A stretch of DNA of 34,975 nt from positions 1 to 34,975 of IMG/VR virus record IMGVR_UViG_3300031963_000501; one strand, 5' to 3'. Positions within the stretch are counted from its first letter, which is position 1. Each line of letters opens with the position of its first letter. Below are positions 23,398-30,042 of the stretch, piece by piece. The notes beneath the pieces are model-generated. The model did not search any database and was not told the DNA's origin. It saw nothing but the letters and a program-made list of their open reading frames with translations. This stretch comes from a virus. The translations under genes and the position numbers were made by a program.

Positions 23398-23410
23398 AAA
23401 AACAAAACAA

Positions 23411-24019
23411 ATGATTGATAACAAATTCTTTTTCGACAAGTCCGTTGAACTTGGTTTTACAACGACGGACTATGAACCCCTTGTTTCCTTGCATACCAAT
23501 GGCGCAAGGGTTTTGCAAAGTTTGGGGTGTGAAAGTGTTTTCGAGTTTGGCTCAGGACTTGGCTTCTTTTTGTCAGCGTGCCAGCGCGTGGGCTTGTATA
23601 AACACGTTGGCTATGATATTAACCCGTATGAAAGGGAATTTGCAATAAGCAAGGGCATTGACCCAAATAGATATTTACTTGCAAAATGGGTGACGAAATA
23701 CCAGTTGGGAAGATATGAATTAAAAACGCATGGCAGTTACGATGCCATTTATTCAACTGAGGTATTTGAACACATGACCGACGAACAAATATCCTTTGTC
23801 ATGCCAATCCTTTACAAGGCGTGTAAGAAGTATTTTTATTTTACGTCCACGCCTCATGCCTCAGCCGATCCAGCGTTTGACATTGAATGGGGACATATTA
23901 ACCTAAAGCAAAAGAACGAATGGGTTGCCATGTTTCACCGTCACGGTTTTGACTTGCTGAGGGAAACAACGGAGGTAACGCCGTGGGGGCTTTTGTTCGT
24001 AAAGAGGGAGAAAAAGTAA
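23411..24019 (+). CDS. Class I SAM-dependent methyltransferase
   Basis: This is a 202-residue protein started at the ATG at 23411 (MIDNKFFFDKSVELGFTTTD). A longer frame through the tRNA-like region is rejected. The AdoMet-binding motif is VFEFGSGLGFFLSA (about residues 43-56), followed by VGYDINPYEREFA and the motif IV-like DAIYSTEVFEHMTDEQ. The end has KNEWVAMFHRHGFDLLRET. This Methyltransferase_23-like layout is shared by small-molecule, lipid and protein O-/N-methylases, so the substrate cannot be told. It lacks DPPY/SPPY and so is not an amino-DNA methylase. Confidence 0.82.
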   Translation: MIDNKFFFDKSVELGFTTTDYEPLVSLHTNGARVLQSLGCESVFEFGSGLGFFLSACQRVGLYKHVGYDINPYEREFAISKGIDPNRYLLAKWVTKYQLGRYELKTHGSYDAIYSTEVFEHMTDEQISFVMPILYKACKKYFYFTSTPHASADPAFDIEWGHINLKQKNEWVAMFHRHGFDLLRETTEVTPWGLLFVKREKK

Positions 24020-24024
24020 ATGGT

Positions 24025-24180
24025 ATGGCAAATTTTATAAAGGAAGCATTAGACAAGGTTTTCACAGAGGGAAATGAATTTCCGTCTGTGACATACGAAA
24101 CCCCTGAAGCCGTGTTAAAATACATGGAAATGCAAAGCGCGCTGGGGAATCCGCCGTGGAAAAAAAGAAGGAGAAAGTAA
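24025..24180 (+). CDS. Small hypothetical protein
   Basis: This is a 51-residue protein from the ATG at 24025 (MANFIKEALDKVFTEGNEFP), 5 bases after the methyltransferase stop. A GTG at 23983 would extend it into the methyltransferase gene and is less likely. It ends with a basic KKRRRK. No family is recognised. The structured RNA element follows. Confidence 0.5.
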   Translation: MANFIKEALDKVFTEGNEFPSVTYETPEAVLKYMEMQSALGNPPWKKRRRK

Positions 24181-24191
24181 AGGAAATTGAT

Positions 24192-24199
24192 TATATTTG
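24192..24199 (+). promoter_or_regulatory. Candidate promoter -7 box for structured RNA E1
   Basis: TATATTTG lies 13 bases before the first base of the E1 hairpin 1. The same spacing separates the TATATTTA box from hairpin 1 in E2, which argues that both RNAs start at the same point, near the foot of hairpin 1. Confidence 0.55.
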
Positions 24200-24202
24200 T
24201 AT

Positions 24203-24304
24203 ATCCTTTGGAACGGACTAGACAACGTCCCAAAGGAGCATGAAACAAACTATTTTTGTTTCACCTTGCCCCAGTAGATGTCTAGCTATTGGGGCATTTT
24301 TTTT
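24203..24304 (+). ncRNA. Structured RNA element E1: three hairpins with kissing loops
   Basis: Hairpin 1 pairs CCTTTG (24205-24210) with CAAAGG (24231-24236), with an inner GGAC/GTCC. Hairpin 2 is GAAACAAA (24242-24249) with TTTGTTTC (24255-24262). Hairpin 3 is the 10-bp stem GCCCCAGTAG (24268-24277) with CTATTGGGGC (24286-24295), followed by eight T. Loop 1 carries CTAGACA (24218-24224), the exact complement of TGTCTAG in loop 3 (24279-24285), so a 7-bp kissing interaction can link hairpin 1 to the terminator. A homologous element, E2, lies at 25563-25656. The element may be a small RNA or a leader attenuator of the methyltransferase gene, which starts 7 bases after the T-run. Confidence 0.78.
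24268..24304 (+). terminator. Rho-independent terminator (hairpin 3 of E1)
   Basis: A ten-base-pair GC-rich stem with one G-T pair, an 8-base loop and eight T (24297-24304). The loop sequence can pair with the loop of hairpin 1, which could affect whether the terminator forms. Confidence 0.85.
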
Positions 24305-24310
24305 ATACTC

Positions 24311-25054
24311 ATGCAAATATTACAGGAAGTTGCTTATTCTAAATTTTGTTTATCTCATTGGGGAAATACTGAAAATGATATAGAAATATATCATGGAGAT
24401 AATAATCTTATATTACCAAAATTGGACATTGATTTTAACAAGGTAATATTTGTTTCCGACCCCCCTTTTAATATTGGTTATCATTACAATAATTATTCTG
24501 ACAAAATGAAAGAAAATGATTATTATAATTGGTTATCAAATATTTTTGGCTCAAACAAGCAAGTTATTATTCATTATCCAGAAAACTTATATAAACACAG
24601 TTATAATATAGGTATGTTTCCTGATAAGGTTGTAAGTTGGGTTTATAATAGCAATACTGGAAAACAACACAGGGATATAGCTTTTTTTGGTTTTAAACCA
24701 GATTTTAAAAAAGTACATCAAGATTATAAAAATCCAACGGATAAAAGAATTGCTAAACGTATTGAGGAGGGTAAATCAGCTAAATTATATGATTGGTGGG
24801 AAATTAACCAAGTCAAAAACGTAAGTGCTGAAAAAACAGAACACCCCTGCCAGATGCCTTTAAAGGTTATGGATAATATAATAGGAATTATTCCTGAGGA
24901 TTATATCATAATTGACCCTTTTATGGGAAGTGGAACAACGGGTTTATCTTGCCTAAGACATAAAAGAAAATTTATAGGCATTGAGATAGATGAAAAATAT
25001 TTTAAAATTGCCAAAGATAGAATAACAAGTAAAATGCTTACTTTAAATTTTTAA
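24311..25054 (+). CDS. DNA adenine methyltransferase (DPPF type)
   Basis: This is a 247-residue protein from the ATG at 24311 (MQILQEVAYSKFCLSHWGNT). A longer frame would start inside the terminator and is rejected. As in beta-class enzymes, the catalytic motif IV SDPPFNIGYHYNNY (about residues 49-62) precedes the AdoMet motif IIDPFMGSGTTGLSC (about 206-220) and FIGIEIDEKYFKIAK. DPPF favours N6-adenine methylation. Its coding region is very AT-rich compared with the flanking replication and structural genes. It is followed after 3 bases by an HNH-AP2 gene, and the pair lies between two copies of the structured RNA. Confidence 0.88.
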   Translation: MQILQEVAYSKFCLSHWGNTENDIEIYHGDNNLILPKLDIDFNKVIFVSDPPFNIGYHYNNYSDKMKENDYYNWLSNIFGSNKQVIIHYPENLYKHSYNIGMFPDKVVSWVYNSNTGKQHRDIAFFGFKPDFKKVHQDYKNPTDKRIAKRIEEGKSAKLYDWWEINQVKNVSAEKTEHPCQMPLKVMDNIIGIIPEDYIIIDPFMGSGTTGLSCLRHKRKFIGIEIDEKYFKIAKDRITSKMLTLNF

Positions 25055-25057
25055 CTT

Positions 25058-25540
25058 ATGAAAGAAATTCAGTTAACGCAAGGAAAAGTCGCGCTGGTAG
25101 ACAATGAGGACTACGATTTTTTAATGCAATGGAAGTGGTGTGTAAAAAATATGCAAGGTAGATTTTATGCATGTAGAGGATGTGTGTTAAATAAAAAAAA
25201 AATATGTATATATATGCATAGGTTAATTACAAATAACAATAATCCTAAAATGCATACCGACCATGTAAATAATAACTCTCTTGATAATCGAAAAAAAAAT
25301 CTTCGTATATGCACAAATAGTCAAAATCAAATGAATACAAAAGGTAAAATAAATAATACAAGTGGGTTCAAAGGGGTTTTTTCTAATAAAACAAATAAAA
25401 AATGGCGTGCTATGATAAAAATAAATTATAAATTAAAACATCTTGGTTATTATATAGACCCCATCGACGCCGCCCGTGCTTACAACGCCGCTGCTTTAAA
25501 GTATCATGGAGAATATGCTCAATTAAATGTTTTGGATTAA
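25058..25540 (+). CDS. HNH endonuclease with AP2 DNA-binding domain (homing type)
   Basis: This 160-residue protein has an N-terminal HNH nuclease region with IYMHRLITNNNNPKMHTDHV and NNSLDNRKKNLRICTNSQNQ (residues about 52-95), carrying the paired histidines and asparagines. The C-terminal half is an AP2-like DNA-binding domain: SGFKGVFSNKTNKKWRAMI and HLGYYIDPIDAARAYNAAA, then KYHGEYAQLN. This architecture is typical of free-standing phage homing endonucleases. It is AT-rich, ends just before the second structured RNA, and may have moved together with the methyltransferase upstream. A restriction partnership with that methylase is less likely because AP2-HNH proteins are usually selfish elements. 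Confidence 0.9.
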   Translation: MKEIQLTQGKVALVDNEDYDFLMQWKWCVKNMQGRFYACRGCVLNKKKICIYMHRLITNNNNPKMHTDHVNNNSLDNRKKNLRICTNSQNQMNTKGKINNTSGFKGVFSNKTNKKWRAMIKINYKLKHLGYYIDPIDAARAYNAAALKYHGEYAQLNVLD

Positions 25541-25559
25541 ATATTATTTCTTATATTTA
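25531..25559 (+). promoter_or_regulatory. Candidate promoter for structured RNA E2
   Basis: TTTG (25531-25534) is followed after 17 bases by TATATTTA (25552-25559), near the Bacteroidetes -33 and -7 consensus. It overlaps the end of the HNH gene. Hairpin 1 of E2 begins 13 bases after the start of the -7 box, as in E1. Confidence 0.6.
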
Positions 25560-25562
25560 CAT

Positions 25563-25656
25563 ATCCTTTGGACGGAGTGGACGCCATTCAAAGGAACTTG
25601 AAACAAATCTTTGTTTCACCCTGCCCGATAGCGTCCACCTATCGGGCGTTTTTTTT
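25563..25656 (+). ncRNA. Structured RNA element E2: three hairpins with kissing loops
   Basis: Hairpin 1 pairs CCTTTG (25565-25570) with CAAAGG (25589-25594). Hairpin 2 pairs GAAACAAA (25600-25607) with TTTGTTTC (25610-25617). Hairpin 3 is a perfect 9-bp stem GCCCGATAG (25623-25631) with CTATCGGGC (25639-25647), followed by T-run 25649-25656. Loop 1 carries GTGGACG (25577-25583), the exact complement of the 7-base loop CGTCCAC of hairpin 3 (25632-25638). Compared with E1, three of the seven kissing pairs differ, and all three differ on both sides so that pairing is kept. The next gene's ATG is 8 bases past the T-run. Confidence 0.8.
25623..25656 (+). terminator. Rho-independent terminator (hairpin 3 of E2)
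   Basis: A perfect nine-base-pair stem, a 7-base loop, one G, then eight T. The loop is fully complementary to the loop of hairpin 1. Confidence 0.87.
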
Positions 25657-25663
25657 ATAACTT

Positions 25664-26677
25664 ATGGAGTTTTCGTTTAACGTTGAATTTGCTAATCGTT
25701 ACGGTATTGACGAAGCCATTATGATAAAATCCTTCCAATTTTGGATAAGGTTAAATAAGGCTAATGGCAATAATTTTAATGATGGGAAGTATTGGACTTA
25801 CAACACGAATAAGTCACTGGCTTTGTATTTTAGCTTTTGGAGCGAAAAGCAAGTGCGAAGGATTATTGAAAGCCTTGTCGATAAAGGTATTTTAATAAAA
25901 GGTAATTATAATAAAATCGGTTACGACAGAACGATTTGGTATGCCTTTGTTAATGAAGATTTATACCTTTCAGATAACTTTCATTTACCAGATAATGGAT
26001 TTGACCAAAAGGGAAATACCATTTTACCAAATGGGCAAATGGATATTTCCAAAAGGGCAAATCGATTTTCACGAACGGGCGAACCTATACCAGTTGCTAA
26101 CCAAGTACTAAATACATTTACTAACTCAGATATTATTGAAAATCTTCCAGATTTTACCGACTTCACAAAAGTTGAAACAAATGTCCAAAGCCCCAAAGTG
26201 AATCCCTTTACCGTAATCAGCCAAGTTGAAAAAGAAAGAAAAGAAAATTTTGCGCCAAAAGAAAAGAAAGAAAAAGCCGAGCCGAAAGCCGAGCGCCAGC
26301 CCTCCCCCACTTACGCCGCCTTTTCCGTGTTTTGCCAAACGTTTGAAAACTTATCAGGCGCTGCGTATCCAACTGACCAAAATGGACATTACATCATGAT
26401 GCCCAAAGATGCAGGGCAAATGGCAAACCTCCTGCGTTACATTGACAAAATAGACAGGCAGGGCGATAGCCTTGAGGCATTGAAGGTGTTTATTCAAGCG
26501 GCATGGAACTTGAATGACAAATGGCTGAGGGCAAATTTTACAATAGCAAACCTTTATTCCCAAGCCTCAAAGATATTTACCGCGTACCAAACCACAAGCC
26601 CAGCGGCAAAGGACAAAGCGTATAATGACAAACTTCAGGAATTGCTTGCAGAACGCATGGCAAAGTTTCAAGATTAA
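25664..26677 (+). CDS. Replication initiator / replisome organiser-like protein
   Basis: This 337-residue protein has an N-terminal winged-helix domain of the phage initiator type: MEFSFNVEFANRYGIDEAIM, SFQFWIRLNKANGNNF, SEKQVRRIIESLVDKGILIK (recognition helix, about 65-84) and NKIGYDRTIWYAF. The middle (about 105-210) is a low-complexity linker whose DNA carries the candidate iterons at 26005-26084. A charged stretch (KEKKEKAEPKAERQ) leads to a helical C-terminal domain (FIQAAWNLNDKWLRANFTIA). The layout recalls lambda O, with the origin inside the gene, and the next gene may be its partner. The start is 8 bases after terminator E2. Confidence 0.72.
   Translation: MEFSFNVEFANRYGIDEAIMIKSFQFWIRLNKANGNNFNDGKYWTYNTNKSLALYFSFWSEKQVRRIIESLVDKGILIKGNYNKIGYDRTIWYAFVNEDLYLSDNFHLPDNGFDQKGNTILPNGQMDISKRANRFSRTGEPIPVANQVLNTFTNSDIIENLPDFTDFTKVETNVQSPKVNPFTVISQVEKERKENFAPKEKKEKAEPKAERQPSPTYAAFSVFCQTFENLSGAAYPTDQNGHYIMMPKDAGQMANLLRYIDKIDRQGDSLEALKVFIQAAWNLNDKWLRANFTIANLYSQASKIFTAYQTTSPAAKDKAYNDKLQELLAERMAKFQD
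26005..26084 (+). repeat. Iteron-like array, candidate replication origin
   Basis: Three copies of a motif near CCAAAAGGGCAAAT start at 26005, 26027 and 26049, exactly 22 bases apart, and a degenerate fourth keeps the GGGC register at 26071. Each is preceded by T-rich sequence. Because 22 is not a multiple of 3, the copies are read in different codon frames (Q-K-G-N, P-N-G-Q, K-R-A-N), so protein selection cannot explain them. They lie inside the presumed initiator gene, as in lambda. Confidence 0.65.
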
Positions 26678-26692
26678 TAAAAACAACCAATT

Positions 26693-27427
26693 ATGAACAA
26701 TTTACCAATGATTGCAAACCGCGTCGAAGAAAAGATACAAGACGTGCAGCTTGTTATCCAGAACCGCGAACTCAGGATTTTTAAAACGGGAACCAAGGAA
26801 GCCATTCCAAAGATTGCCCAAGCCCTGAGCCAACTTCTCCCCGTGTATGGCATTGAGCCAAAGCCCGAGCATTTAATGGAGGTAACCGACTTTATTTCAA
26901 ATTACAAGTTACTTGCGGTTGATGAGATTAAACTGGCATTTGAAAAATTTGCCAAACAGGAATTGGATATTAATGATCACAAATTATACGGCAAAGTTGA
27001 CCTTCATGCCATTGGGCGAATCCTGACGGCTTACATTACATGGAGACAAAAGATATATTTTGCCATGGATTCCGACATTCAGGCGAAGAAAGAAGAAGAA
27101 GATCGCATTAAACGCCTGGGCAAAGTGGCTGAGGAATACGATAAGGACTTTGATAACAAGTTGAAAAACTTTCAAAAGCCGCTCGATGAAATACCCGTAT
27201 TTTGGTACGACGAATGCGTGAAGCGTGGTTATATCAATGAATGGAACGAAGGAGAAAAGGAAGCCTTGTGGGCTGAGGCGCAGGAAATGGCAAAGAATGA
27301 AAAGCCCGACTCAGATAATATGATTGACAGGAAGAACCACATGAGGAAAATTGAAGAAGGAAATATGCCAAGAGCCCGCGCACTTGCTTACAAGTTAGCC
27401 GTCTGGCGAAAGGTATTATTAAGATAA
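26693..27427 (+). CDS. Hypothetical replication-associated protein
   Basis: This is a 244-residue, mainly helical and charged protein. Blocks include LMEVTDFISNYKLLAVDEIK, KLAFEKFAKQELDINDHKLY and VDLHAIGRILTAYITWRQKI, and the second half is a charged, coiled-coil-like region. There is no Walker A loop, so it is not a standard DnaC-type loader. Its place directly after the initiator gene, in the slot of lambda P, suggests a helicase-loading or initiation accessory role, by position only. A terminator follows at 27452. Confidence 0.6.
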   Translation: MNNLPMIANRVEEKIQDVQLVIQNRELRIFKTGTKEAIPKIAQALSQLLPVYGIEPKPEHLMEVTDFISNYKLLAVDEIKLAFEKFAKQELDINDHKLYGKVDLHAIGRILTAYITWRQKIYFAMDSDIQAKKEEEDRIKRLGKVAEEYDKDFDNKLKNFQKPLDEIPVFWYDECVKRGYINEWNEGEKEALWAEAQEMAKNEKPDSDNMIDRKNHMRKIEEGNMPRARALAYKLAVWRKVLLR

Positions 27428-27451
27428 GTTTCATAATTTGGTTTTGTTTTG

Positions 27452-27484
27452 GTGGGGTATAGAAATTATACCTCACTTTTTTTT
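27452..27484 (+). terminator. Rho-independent terminator
   Basis: A ten-base-pair stem GTGGGGTATA (27452-27461) with TATACCTCAC (27467-27476), one G-T pair, a 5-base loop and eight T. It ends the replication gene unit. Confidence 0.88.
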
Positions 27485-27493
27485 AATTTATTT

Positions 27494-27545
27494 TTGTAAA
27501 TATTTTTTTATTCAAATAATTATATTTAAATTTACGTATTGAAAA
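27494..27545 (+). promoter_or_regulatory. 52-bp repeated promoter block, copy 1
   Basis: This block aligns without gaps to blocks at 31779 and 33377. It starts TTGTAAATATTTTTT and ends ATTTACGTATTGAAAA. All three copies follow the end of one transcription unit and precede the start of the next, so it is probably a phage early promoter. Copies 1 and 2 are nearly identical. Confidence 0.75.
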
Positions 27546-27563
27546 TAACAAAAGCCAATTATC

Positions 27564-27782
27564 ATGATGACAATGAATGAATTAAAAAACCACTTTGACA
27601 AGGTTCACGAATTAGTAGCCGATGCAGCATTTGTAAAAACTGTTTACCACGCGGTAAAATCTCAGGGTTGCACCGACGAAGAATGGGAGGCAAACAAAAT
27701 GCCAATAGTTGCAAGAATGGCAAATGAGTATCTAAACAAATTAGACCAGGACATTAAAAAGGTTCAAGAATCATGGAGTTAA
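27564..27782 (+). CDS. Small hypothetical early protein
   Basis: This is a 72-residue acidic, helical protein (MMTMNELKNHFDKVHELVAD) with no recognised family. It is the first gene after the copy-1 promoter block. Its 3' end carries one arm of a perfect inverted repeat (27769-27795). Confidence 0.6.
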   Translation: MMTMNELKNHFDKVHELVADAAFVKTVYHAVKSQGCTDEEWEANKMPIVARMANEYLNKLDQDIKKVQESWS

Positions 27783-27795
27783 CCACTCCATGATT
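27769..27795 (+). repeat. Perfect inverted repeat across a stop codon
   Basis: AATCATGGAGT and ACTCCATGATT form a perfect 11-bp stem with a 5-base loop containing the stop codon of the preceding gene. No T-run follows, so it is not a typical terminator. It could be an mRNA-stability hairpin, attenuator or operator. An ATG at 27790 lies inside the stem and is unlikely to be used. Confidence 0.75.
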
Positions 27796-27816
27796 CCACC
27801 TTCAAAAACTTACCAA

Positions 27817-28080
27817 ATGAATATTACAAAATACACCTGCAAATGTACCCTTGATAAAAAACTGGGTCACTTTGTACACGTGATTTTCTCCCACGGCTTC
27901 GGCTTGTACGGGCAAACGTCACCGCATTCCCCTGAGGATAACATGGAGATCCACGGCTGGACATTTGAGCCAGAGGATATCGACCTTGAATTATATCCAA
28001 AAATCAACCGTTACAATCTCATGCCCCTTGTTGCTGAGAACGAAATGGACTGGACAATTTTAACAAATCAATCACTTTAA
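27817..28080 (+). CDS. Small hypothetical protein
   Basis: This is an 87-residue protein from the ATG at 27817 (MNITKYTCKCTLDKKLGHFV). I prefer this start to the ATG at 27790 because that one is buried in a strong hairpin. It has Cys residues at positions 8 and 10, then aromatic and acidic residues (MEIHGWTFEPEDIDLELYPK). No family is recognised. Confidence 0.55.
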   Translation: MNITKYTCKCTLDKKLGHFVHVIFSHGFGLYGQTSPHSPEDNMEIHGWTFEPEDIDLELYPKINRYNLMPLVAENEMDWTILTNQSL

Positions 28081-28093
28081 AAACAAACCAAAG

Positions 28094-28444
28094 ATGGAAA
28101 ACATTGAAAGCACTTTCACAAACAACAGTTTAACAAGGTATTATGAAGAACGCATCATTTATCTTGAGGGCGAAAACGAAAGATTAAGGAATGAGGCGCG
28201 CGCCGACTTTTTAACCGTGTTGGACTTTTGGATTTACGCCCAGCGTACTATTGAAACTTATGTAATGTTTCATAAAGAATCAAACCATGACCATTATATT
28301 GAGATGATTAAAACGATATTACAAAGCCTGGAATACCACGAAGAAAAAATGATGAAAACATCGATTAACAATTTAAGGCTTGAGGTTATCGCCCGTTGCA
28401 AAGAAGCCATTACCAAATGCCAACAAATAACCGCAGCAAGATGA
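28094..28444 (+). CDS. Hypothetical coiled-coil protein
   Basis: This is a 116-residue protein. An early helix (YYEERIIYLEGENERLRNEA) and a second one (IEMIKTILQSLEYHEEKMMK) suggest a coiled coil. It is coupled to the next gene by ATGA. No family is recognised. Confidence 0.58.
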   Translation: MENIESTFTNNSLTRYYEERIIYLEGENERLRNEARADFLTVLDFWIYAQRTIETYVMFHKESNHDHYIEMIKTILQSLEYHEEKMMKTSINNLRLEVIARCKEAITKCQQITAAR

Positions 28445-28701
28445 TTAACATACAAGACTTCGCGTTAAACGCATCACTGACCATTTGTCCCAACCATATC
28501 GTTGAACCAAAGCACTTGCAAAAATGGTGGAGAGAAAAAGGAGTAGGCGAAATTGAAAAATACTTTTGGACTGGAAAGAAAATATCTTACGATCAGGAAA
28601 TAGACTGGAAAGCAATAAGTAACCACAAAAAACAAATGTGGTACGATTCTCAAAATTTTCAAATCAATATGGGTCATGAATATTCTAAAAGGCAAGGTTA
28701 A
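28441..28701 (+). CDS. Small hypothetical protein
   Basis: This is an 86-residue protein from the ATG at 28441 (MINIQDFALNASLTICPNHI), chosen because it gives an ATGA overlap with the upstream stop; a longer frame starts inside that gene. It is rich in W, K and H (HLQKWWREKGVGEIEKYFWT). The fold is unknown. It overlaps the next gene by 26 bases. Confidence 0.55.
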   Translation: MINIQDFALNASLTICPNHIVEPKHLQKWWREKGVGEIEKYFWTGKKISYDQEIDWKAISNHKKQMWYDSQNFQINMGHEYSKRQG

Positions 28702-29134
28702 ATACACGGCGGGCAAAGTGTTTGAAGGTCAATACGGACCATCCATTAACGCCGCAATCACATTGGATAACGGCACGGACATCCGAGTTTACGGAAAACC
28801 AGACGATACAAAGTTAATGGCTTTGAAAAAAGACGATGCCGTGACCATTATCCACGACGGCAAAAGTTACAAGGTCGCATTTGACATGGTTACAGCGAAC
28901 GAAATACCCGAAAAGGTACAAACACCCACCGAAGGCGCGAACGTGCAACAGGCGGCAAATGTACCCCCTAAAAGCAACGGTAAGCTAACACATGATGAAA
29001 TCACGGAGAAAGCCACACTTATGACTTCGGTTTATGCGGACATATTTCACCAGTTGCAAGCCTCAGGACTTGAACCTGCTCAGGCGCAACCTGCCGCTGC
29101 CACGATCTTTATTCAAATCGGAAAATATTTTTAA
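28676..29134 (+). CDS. Hypothetical protein with beta N-domain and helical C-terminus
   Basis: This is a 152-residue protein. The first 80 residues look like a small beta barrel (KGKVKYTAGKVFEGQYGPSI, TDIRVYGKPDDTKLMAL), which would suit an OB-like nucleic acid-binding fold. A disordered Pro/Thr/Gln linker (about 83-105) follows, then a helical tail (YADIFHQLQASGLEPAQAQP). The linker and position near a RecB-like nuclease suggest a DNA metabolism role, which is inference. A terminator follows at 29153. Confidence 0.58.
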   Translation: MNILKGKVKYTAGKVFEGQYGPSINAAITLDNGTDIRVYGKPDDTKLMALKKDDAVTIIHDGKSYKVAFDMVTANEIPEKVQTPTEGANVQQAANVPPKSNGKLTHDEITEKATLMTSVYADIFHQLQASGLEPAQAQPAAATIFIQIGKYF

Positions 29135-29152
29135 TCAATTTGGTACGTTTTT

Positions 29153-29180
29153 CCCCAGCCTGTAAAATGGCTGGGGTTTT
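29153..29180 (+). terminator. Likely terminator
   Basis: A perfect eight-base-pair stem CCCCAGCC with GGCTGGGG, an 8-base loop and only four T. Termination may be partial. Confidence 0.65.
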
Positions 29181-29204
29181 ACCGCGCCGCAAAACAAAAT
29201 ATAA

Positions 29205-29426
29205 ATGGAAAACCAAGAAGAAAAAGAAACGTCTTTGGAATACTTTTATGACAAGGTATTGGACGCATCCGAGTTTTACGAAAGCGAATACAAAGCCATT
29301 GTTGATGCTTTGAACGAGGCAAAGAAAATGTATGCTGAGGAAATTGCTAAGGCTTTTGAAAAAGGCTACGAAGAAGGCGTTAAATATACCGATGGATTGA
29401 TAAGCGACGAAAGATTCCCATTTTAA
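29205..29426 (+). CDS. Small acidic hypothetical protein
   Basis: This is a 73-residue, strongly acidic helical protein (ENQEEKETSLEYFYDKVLDA, then AKKMYAEEIAKAFEKGYEEG). It ends SDERFPF, similar in flavour to the acidic tip of SSB (DESDFPF). Whether it competes for SSB partners is speculation. No family is recognised. Confidence 0.55.
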   Translation: MENQEEKETSLEYFYDKVLDASEFYESEYKAIVDALNEAKKMYAEEIAKAFEKGYEEGVKYTDGLISDERFPF

Positions 29427-29438
29427 AAAAAAATAATT

Positions 29439-30041
29439 ATGCTCCTTCCAAAAAAATATATATCAGTCAGCCAAATAAACCTTTGGTACAGTGACCGCCA
29501 AAAGTACATTAACCGATATTTTTTAAACCTTCCCGAAGAACCATCGATTTACATGGACTTTGGCAAACGCTTTGCCGAGGACACGGAAGCGTTTATCAAA
29601 AACGGTATTATCATGGAAACCTTTCCCAATTTTTACATTGACAAGATTCAAAGCTTCAAAGGGCTTGAAGCTGAGAAACCAATAAGCCTGAGTATAAACG
29701 ATATTCAAGTTGTTGGTTTTATCGACGCATGGGACAGGGAAAACAACCGCGTCATTGACTTCAAAACCTCAGGCAGACCGTGGACAATGATGACGTTGCA
29801 CAATAGCCTTCAAATGAAAGTTTACGCTCTGGCAATGTTTGTAAATGGTGATACGATTCCCGAAAGTCAAATCAATTGGCTGGGGACAAAGATGACAAAA
29901 AACGGCTTATCTTTCACGGGTGAAAGTTATGAATTAAACCACACCTTTGAAATGGATGATTTATTAAAAGCCATTGTTTTGATTGAGCAAACTTGCAAGC
30001 AGATAAGCGAGGTTTATAAAAGTTTTTTACACAGCCATTAA
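29439..30041 (+). CDS. PD-(D/E)XK (RecB/Cas4-like) nuclease
   Basis: This 200-residue protein has the RecB-family order: SQINLWYSDRQKYINRYFLN (early helix), MDFGKRFAEDTEAFIKNG, a conserved acidic residue in VVGFIDAWDR (about residues 91-100), the D-x-K core VIDFKTSGRPWTMM (about 105-118) and the following Q-x-x-x-Y-A helix SLQMKVYALAMF. It has no cysteine cluster, so no iron-sulphur site as in Cas4. It is likely an exonuclease in phage recombination or DNA turnover. Confidence 0.82.
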   Translation: MLLPKKYISVSQINLWYSDRQKYINRYFLNLPEEPSIYMDFGKRFAEDTEAFIKNGIIMETFPNFYIDKIQSFKGLEAEKPISLSINDIQVVGFIDAWDRENNRVIDFKTSGRPWTMMTLHNSLQMKVYALAMFVNGDTIPESQINWLGTKMTKNGLSFTGESYELNHTFEMDDLLKAIVLIEQTCKQISEVYKSFLHSH

Positions 30042-30042
30042 A

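Noticed and set aside
23270-23410. In-frame N-terminal extension of the methyltransferase at 23411 through the tRNA-like region
   Set aside because: The extension reads tRNA arms as protein, and the AdoMet motif and a natural A-rich start lie downstream at 23411.
24278-24310. Earlier start for the DPPF methyltransferase
   Set aside because: It would begin inside the terminator hairpin of E1; the ATG at 24311 follows the T-run and fits better.
24311-25540. Restriction-modification pair (methylase plus HNH)
   Set aside because: The AP2-HNH architecture is that of homing endonucleases and no restriction enzyme signature is present, so a selfish cassette is more likely.
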